Made by a program: the position numbers and the translations under genes. The notes under the pieces are model-generated. The model had not been told where the DNA came from and did no database searches. It worked only from the letters and a program-made list of their open reading frames with translations. Shown piece after piece: positions 59,645-64,000 of a stretch of 64,000 nucleotides of DNA. The stretch lies in NCBI RefSeq assembly GCF_900142025.1, contig NZ_FQZM01000012.1:1-64000 (forward strand), in the 5' to 3' direction. This stretch comes from Desulfofundulus thermosubterraneus DSM 16057. Its GTDB lineage: Bacteria; Bacillota; Desulfotomaculia; Desulfotomaculales; Desulfovirgulaceae. Each line of letters begins with the position of its first letter. Within the stretch, counting starts at the first letter, position 1.

Positions 59645-60148
59645 TTAGACATCTCCTTCCAGTTGTTCGGCCAGCCTGAGCAGGAATCTGCGAAAGGCTT
59701 CAATTTCCTGCGCAAACTTTTTACAGGTACAGTCCAGGTTGTGGATGAGGCTACTCATCCGTGCCCATTGCAACTGGTGACCGTATACGTTCCGGAAGAC
59801 ATTACGGAAACGCAAGTAATCTTCCAGCTGGGCTTCCAGTTCCTTTGAGATGACTGCCGGCCGCAATTTGGGTATATCCAGGGTCATTAAGTGGAGCAGT
59901 CTTTTGTGCCACCGGGAATCCTGCGGTATCTTGCCGTTTATATCCCCGGCAATTAATTCAAAGATATCTTCCATGGCGGTATAAAAATCGTGCAGAATGC
60001 TGCCCAGAGCACGCAGGTCCAGGATGCCGGGTGCTTTGGCGGAATGGATATCAAGCCATTGTTTTCCGTGCCGGCAAATAACCTCCAGGTCCTTTAAACG
60101 GTCGCTTATCTCACTGGCCAGAGTCAGCAGTTGTTCCCGGTCTCTCAT
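59645..60148 (-). CDS. hepT: HEPN-domain toxin (HepT-like)
   Basis: 167 residues, all-helical. The HEPN RNase-type motif is visible in RFRNVFRNVYGHQLQ (Arg-x4-His). Its start overlaps the end of the MNT gene by 38 bases. In HepT/MntA pairs the MNT partner AMPylates the HEPN toxin near this motif and silences it. It belongs to the larger DUF86-related group. Confidence 0.85.
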   Translation of the reverse strand: MRDREQLLTLASEISDRLKDLEVICRHGKQWLDIHSAKAPGILDLRALGSILHDFYTAMEDIFELIAGDINGKIPQDSRWHKRLLHLMTLDIPKLRPAVISKELEAQLEDYLRFRNVFRNVYGHQLQWARMSSLIHNLDCTCKKFAQEIEAFRRFLLRLAEQLEGDV

Positions 60149-60527
60149 ATAACAACAATCCCCTTTCGATAATCGACTGTCGCACAGAGGGCGAACAGGC
60201 GGATATGTCGACTAGATCCACCGGTCGCGGGCTTTTCTCATTGAGCAAAGATAAAACCGGGAAGAACCTTTCCGCCGGCAGCCCTTCCACAGCCAGGTCG
60301 ATATCCGAATCTGCCCGGTATTCCCGCTGCCCTTTAAGGTACAGGGCCAGGGAGCCAAAAAGCCATACCCTTACCACAGCGGGGTCCTCCGCCAGAAGAC
60401 CGGCCAGCGAACGGGCGGCAGATAAGGCCTGGCGGGCGCGGGCATCCATTTGTTTTTTCCTGCGCACCCTTGCCTCCCGCCAGCCGTCCACATACTCCTG
60501 CCATTTTTCAGGTGTTAAAAAAGGCAT
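60111..60527 (-). CDS. mntA: MNT-domain nucleotidyltransferase antitoxin (MntA-like)
   Basis: 138 residues. VWLFGSLALYLKG is followed by REYRADSDIDLAVEGLP, giving the GS-x-DxD catalytic set of minimal nucleotidyltransferases. Its C-terminus overlaps the HEPN gene. The first 35 residues are basic (REARVRRKKQMDARARQ). Antitoxin role inferred from the pairing. Confidence 0.87.
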   Translation of the reverse strand: MPFLTPEKWQEYVDGWREARVRRKKQMDARARQALSAARSLAGLLAEDPAVVRVWLFGSLALYLKGQREYRADSDIDLAVEGLPAERFFPVLSLLNEKSPRPVDLVDISACSPSVRQSIIERGLLLYERPGTTADSGQ

Positions 60528-60608
60528 GCGGCATGCACCACCTGTTATTAAAAAGCCGGTTGAAATCTAAAACCATTACAGCAAAAATTGCTCTATATGT
60601 GATATTAA

Positions 60609-61229
60609 CTAAACAGACATACGTTTAAGAAATTCTCTTAACTGCCCGAAGGCATCACTGGACAAAGAGAAGTATCCTGCCAGGGCCGCTTCACCCAAAC
60701 GTTTCCCCACCTCGGGACGGGAAGCTAAAAAAACCTGCAGCATTGCTTTCGAAATCTGCCGTGGTAAAGAAAGGCTCATATTTTGCAGGCATTCAAAATA
60801 TTGTTTTACGCAAAGCAGAGCAGGTTCATCTTGAACGGCAGCCAGGCATACATCCTCCAGCATCCCGGGCCTGTTATCTCCAGGCAAAACGACGACTGTA
60901 ACAGAAGGATTACTTCCGGCAGAAACCAGGGGGGCAGGGGGCACGGGCAGACCCGCGGATCCTAAAGCACTGCAAATACTTTGAAAAGCCGCCCAGGCAT
61001 CTTCATCGGCATCCCTGACAATCCCCAAGGAAATTACTTCCGTAAAACCAGGAGAGTTCACGAGCGCCTTTAAATTCCCGGGCAGCCGGGATTTTCCCCC
61101 GATGGGCAAAATTTGAATATCAGGGAGGTTTAATTCTGTTTTATAACTATTAATGAGCGCATTAAAGAAAAGTTGTTCATCCTTACCCTCCACCACCAGC
61201 ACATGGGATTTCTCTATCCTGACGCTCAC
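60609..61229 (-). CDS. TOPRIM-like protein (DUF3226 type) paired with the AAA ATPase
   Basis: 206 residues from GTG 61229 (GGAGGTGC upstream), overlapping the ATPase stop by one base (TAGTG). The TOPRIM acidic sites are HVLVVEGKDEQLFFNAL (Glu) and ISLGIVRDADEDAWAAF (Asp-x-Asp). It resembles DUF3226/DUF4435 partners of OLD-like ATPases and is a likely nuclease effector in a two-gene defence unit. Confidence 0.8.
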   Translation of the reverse strand: MSVRIEKSHVLVVEGKDEQLFFNALINSYKTELNLPDIQILPIGGKSRLPGNLKALVNSPGFTEVISLGIVRDADEDAWAAFQSICSALGSAGLPVPPAPLVSAGSNPSVTVVVLPGDNRPGMLEDVCLAAVQDEPALLCVKQYFECLQNMSLSLPRQISKAMLQVFLASRPEVGKRLGEAALAGYFSLSSDAFGQLREFLKRMSV

Positions 61230-62317
61230 TATCGCACCTCCAGGTCCGTCTCCATGGCCGCATCCAGCGTTTCCTGATCGTAGGCAATTACCCGGGTACT
61301 TTTTCCCAGGGTTTCCAGCCGGTACAGACAAAAATCATAGCATCCACTATCCCTAAACGCCCTGTGGGCAGCCCTAATACACTCAAGACTATGGGTGGTG
61401 GCAAAAATTTGGGTATTAAACGTCCGTGCTGCTTCCCCAATAGCCCGCCACACTTTATATAAAACAGAGTGGTGGAGCCCATTCTCAATTTCATCTATAA
61501 GCACCACGCCTTTCCCGGCATTAGCAATCGCCAGTACCAGACTGGCCAAACGTACCATTCCTTCCCCCATAACCGGCAGGGGAATGAGCCGGCCCAGGCC
61601 GAGATCGCCGTAGATCATTGGTAGCCCTCCGGTAACTACCACACTCAGGCGGCGCAACCGTGGTTCAACCGTTTTTAAGACCTTTAAAAGCACATCTTGT
61701 TTACCTTTGATCTCCAGTCTTCCAAAACGCTCGGCGTCTTCAGCAGGAGAAATCCGGCCGCGTGCGGCCAGGAAGACAGCCGGGATGGGCGGCGGAGGCG
61801 GAGGGAAAGGCTGGACCTGAATTCCTTTCGGCCCCACAATAAGATAGTGCTTGCCCTTTCGCTGTGCCTCACTGTATTCCAGCTCAAGCACAAGATCAGT
61901 GTCGGTGGACAGCAACGGTTCAGCAGGTTTCCCCTGATTTGAGTGTATAAATAAGCTAACTCCCGGACTTTCCAGGGGTTCACGGAGTATCCTCAACCTG
62001 AGGGTGCGGTAACCCGCAGTTTTGCTTTTCCCTGTTAGTTCTATTTCCTTTGCCGGATCAAAGCCGGCAAAAAGGGAATCCCATGGTGTTTCTGCGGTTC
62101 TTCCTGATTCGATCTTAAAGAACGGCTCAATACCACGAAACGTACTTATACGCAGGACCAGCTCGGGATTATATGCTCCACTGTGCAGGAATAGAGCCTC
62201 CAAAAGGGCTGTTTTGCCGACGTTATTCATCCCTGCAATCAGATTAACGGGAGCAAAATTTTCCATAACCAGCTCGTGGAAACACCGATAGTTAATGACT
62301 TTAAATGAAAGATACAT
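61229..62317 (-). CDS. OLD/AAA_15-type ATPase of a split defence pair
   Basis: 362 residues from ATG 62317 (AGGATGTC upstream; the adjacent ATG at 62320 is possible). SMC-like ATPase ends: VNLIAGMNNVGKTALLEALF (Walker A), late GKGVVLIDEIENGLHHSVLY (Walker B), and IFATTHSLECIRAAHRAF (H-switch). A proline run PFPPPPPPIP lies mid-protein. The TOPRIM domain, fused in OLD proteins, is here encoded by the next gene. PARIS AriA/AriB and retron-type ATPases are the nearest comparisons. Confidence 0.85.
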   Translation of the reverse strand: MYLSFKVINYRCFHELVMENFAPVNLIAGMNNVGKTALLEALFLHSGAYNPELVLRISTFRGIEPFFKIESGRTAETPWDSLFAGFDPAKEIELTGKSKTAGYRTLRLRILREPLESPGVSLFIHSNQGKPAEPLLSTDTDLVLELEYSEAQRKGKHYLIVGPKGIQVQPFPPPPPPIPAVFLAARGRISPAEDAERFGRLEIKGKQDVLLKVLKTVEPRLRRLSVVVTGGLPMIYGDLGLGRLIPLPVMGEGMVRLASLVLAIANAGKGVVLIDEIENGLHHSVLYKVWRAIGEAARTFNTQIFATTHSLECIRAAHRAFRDSGCYDFCLYRLETLGKSTRVIAYDQETLDAAMETDLEVR

Positions 62318-62419
62318 CATGACATCCTGGTTCAAAAAGCTCACAATACCTAACAATTGTTAGTTTTTGTGAACCCGGCCTCCCCATGACCAGGCTTTCG
62401 CTCCTTTCTGGATTGGATT

Positions 62420-62621
62420 TGCCCACTCATGAAAACGGGCTGATGCGACAGGGAGACCTTAGCCCCGGGAGTCCCACCCGGACGGGAGATGGAAAAATTC
62501 TGCTCCAGACGGGCGCAAGGACTCAAGGCCCTTACGTGGACCACCTGGAGGGAGGTTAACTCCGCCTCCCGCGATCTGTTAGATACGGCCTACCGGTTTG
62601 TCCGACACCGGCTAAACGGGG
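62420..62621 (-). mobile_element. Presumed right end and guide-RNA region of the TnpB element
   Basis: Non-coding DNA immediately downstream of the TnpB-like gene. On the minus strand it carries GGGCCTTGAGTCCTTGCGCC, CCATCTCCCGTCCGGGTGGG and ACTCCCGGGGCTAAGG, ending near CATCAGCCCGTTTTCATGAG. Conserved structured tails of this kind serve as the right end and omega/reRNA in IS605-type elements. Boundary uncertain; inferred from position. Confidence 0.4.
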
Positions 62622-64000
62622 TCACCTACTTGATAAAGCAAGCTGCTTCAACTCGTGCCAGACGGAATAAAACGATTCCTGCTTAAAACGGGGCAGTTCG
62701 TTGTGAACAGAAATCTTCCCGTCCAGCCGGTTGAAGAGCCGCTTCACCTTTCGGGTCATCCCTTTTCCTTCCCCAGGTAAGGAATCAACCTTCCGGTTCA
62801 GCTTCTCTTTGATGACTCGAATTTTTTGCTTCAACTCGTTGGTAATGCGCTCTCTGAAGCCTATCGCCCGCCGGGCGATAGTTAAAGCGGCGGCGTGGTG
62901 GATAATTACCCCGTACCGCTCCATGAATTTGTAATAACCAATGGTGGACGTGTGCACCGGCCAGACCGGTTTTATCCCCACCCCTTCTCTTGTGGCCTTG
63001 CGCGTGACGGCCTCGATTATCTTCTTGAACGGAAAGTTGGCCGCCATGCGGTTGAATTTCCTGTCCGTGTCCAGCCGGTCCTTACCGAAGTCCAGGTCCT
63101 CTAATGCGATGGGCTTACCCAGAGCTTTTGCTATGTCCACCACCACTTTGGCCAGTACGCCAATTAAGTATGTGCGCCGGTATCCGCGGCTGTAAGCAAG
63201 TTCCGGCATCTTGATGTACAGAAAACCGTTTGGGTGTACCGTCATCTGGAATTCCCCGGCAAATTTGTGCAGGGCCTTCGGGTATGGAACGGTGAATCCT
63301 TCCGGCCAGGCTTCGGGTTGGCCGAAATAATTGACGTTGGCCAAAGCTACACCGTCCGGGTTGGTATCCATGCCCAGGTAGCCCCGGTTGGAACTGGTCA
63401 CCGGATCAGGTGCCGTTATGGTGAATGTAATGTGCACCCTGTACCGGCCGTCCCGACCTCTGATTAACTCAACATTATAGGGGGCACCGGAAAGAAGCAG
63501 TTCCCACACCCTGAGCCGGTGCTTTTCCGGCAGCCAGAGCTTTCCCGTTACCCGGGGAGCCCTCGTCATTACCGGTCTACCTTTGCTGTCTGTGCCTGTC
63601 TGCTCGGACAGGTGGGAGACGGTTACGGACAAAGCAAATTCTCCGCTGCAGTAGCTTATTTTGATGTTCGGGTTGCCGCCCTTGGTTTCGTCTCCCCGGG
63701 TGTACAGCCGGTTCTGCCGGGCGTTTCGCCATTCTTCTTTTGTGGCTCTACCCCTGCAGACTCGCTTCCACAAAGAACGGCCGCCAAAAACTACTGTGGG
63801 TATGGTGCCGTTATTTTGATGGGTTTTCAGTTCATCCAGCTTATCACTCAGTTTTTTAACCCGCGCTTTGCGGCCGTGTACGATGCGTTCGGCTTTTTCG
63901 ATTTTTACCGGATTACCAGTTTTTATCGCTGTGGCCAGGTCTTTTTCCGCCCGGCTAAGCTTCTTCCTGGCCCGGGCCAGTTTCGTTCCGGTTTCTTCTA
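62622..64000 (-). CDS. TnpB-like (IS200/IS605 OrfB-related) protein, N-terminus outside the window
   Basis: An open frame from the window edge to the stop at 62622; about 458 residues visible. A lysine/arginine-rich coiled coil (LARARKKLSRAEKDLATAIK) precedes the RuvC-like core: YLGMDTNPDGVALANV (Asp), PIALEDLDFGKDR (Glu), then STIGYYKFMERYGVIIHHAA and LTIARRAIGFRERI. The usual C-terminal zinc-ribbon CxxC is absent, as in a TnpB-related clade of Firmicutes and thermophiles. It may be an RNA-guided nuclease of a mobile element. Whether it is intact at the N-terminus is unknown. Confidence 0.82.
   Translation of the reverse strand, partial: EETGTKLARARKKLSRAEKDLATAIKTGNPVKIEKAERIVHGRKARVKKLSDKLDELKTHQNNGTIPTVVFGGRSLWKRVCRGRATKEEWRNARQNRLYTRGDETKGGNPNIKISYCSGEFALSVTVSHLSEQTGTDSKGRPVMTRAPRVTGKLWLPEKHRLRVWELLLSGAPYNVELIRGRDGRYRVHITFTITAPDPVTSSNRGYLGMDTNPDGVALANVNYFGQPEAWPEGFTVPYPKALHKFAGEFQMTVHPNGFLYIKMPELAYSRGYRRTYLIGVLAKVVVDIAKALGKPIALEDLDFGKDRLDTDRKFNRMAANFPFKKIIEAVTRKATREGVGIKPVWPVHTSTIGYYKFMERYGVIIHHAAALTIARRAIGFRERITNELKQKIRVIKEKLNRKVDSLPGEGKGMTRKVKRLFNRLDGKISVHNELPRFKQESFYSVWHELKQLALSSR

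Overview
The window looks like chromosomal DNA of an anaerobic, spore-former-type Firmicute of the Desulfotomaculum/Pelotomaculum/Desulfofundulus group (Peptococcaceae). This is an inference from T-box, glmS-ribozyme and CIRCE regulation, many TTG/GTG starts with strong GGAGG sites, a GC-rich cdaA-cdaR-glmM-glmS cluster, Mo/W enzymes, and anaerobic acyl-CoA metabolism. I ran no taxonomic search. Almost all genes lie on the minus strand.

Layout. 1-0.3 kb: right end of an IS21-type element (istB tail). 0.4-3.9 kb: a SIR2 + HerA anti-phage pair. 4.2-9.7 kb: cdaA-cdaR-glmM-glmS (c-di-AMP synthesis and amino-sugar synthesis) with a glmS ribozyme before glmS. 9.8-23.4 kb: a complete-looking branched-chain amino acid operon, ilvE-ilvD-ilvB-ilvN-ilvC-ilvB-leuA-leuC-leuD-leuB-cimA. 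It is read from one strong promoter through two consecutive RNA switches: a T-box, then a ykkC-family (probably ppGpp) riboswitch, each with its own terminator. 24-27 kb: argH, tRNA-Arg(CCG), ldh. 27-30.5 kb: cbiMNQO cobalt uptake genes under a cobalamin riboswitch. 30.5-32.6 kb: groES-groEL under CIRCE. 32.6-35.1 kb: a scarred stretch with an integrase tail, a CRP/FNR regulator, a broken and an intact flavin-type (PNPOx-like) gene, and a recA fragment.

35.1-44.3 kb is a molybdenum/tungsten region. It holds moaB/mogA, a small HTH-like gene with a structured leader, an MBL-fold hydrolase, mobA and fdhD. Upstream of these is a three-subunit molybdopterin oxidoreductase (catalytic, FeS and FAD/2Fe-2S subunits) of unknown substrate, with a DUF169 gene. 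44.5-54.9 kb is a carboxylic-acid degradation cluster: Na+/solute symporter with a small membrane partner, CoA ligase, thiolase, SDR, 3-hydroxyacyl-CoA dehydrogenase, enoyl-CoA hydratase and MaoC hydratase. It is transcribed from a sigma-54 promoter and faces a divergent sigma-54 activator gene. No acyl-CoA dehydrogenase is present, which suggests an unsaturated or 3-hydroxy acid as substrate. 55-57 kb: a second acyl-CoA ligase with a ferredoxin. 57.3-59.6 kb: a Moco-type riboswitch with two terminators, then tupA and tupC (tungstate uptake), with the permease gene tupB missing.

59.6-64 kb is a second accessory region: a HEPN/MNT toxin-antitoxin pair, a split OLD/PARIS-like ATPase + TOPRIM pair, and a TnpB-type gene running off the end. 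Both edges of the window therefore carry transposon pieces beside defence-type genes, while the centre is metabolic core.
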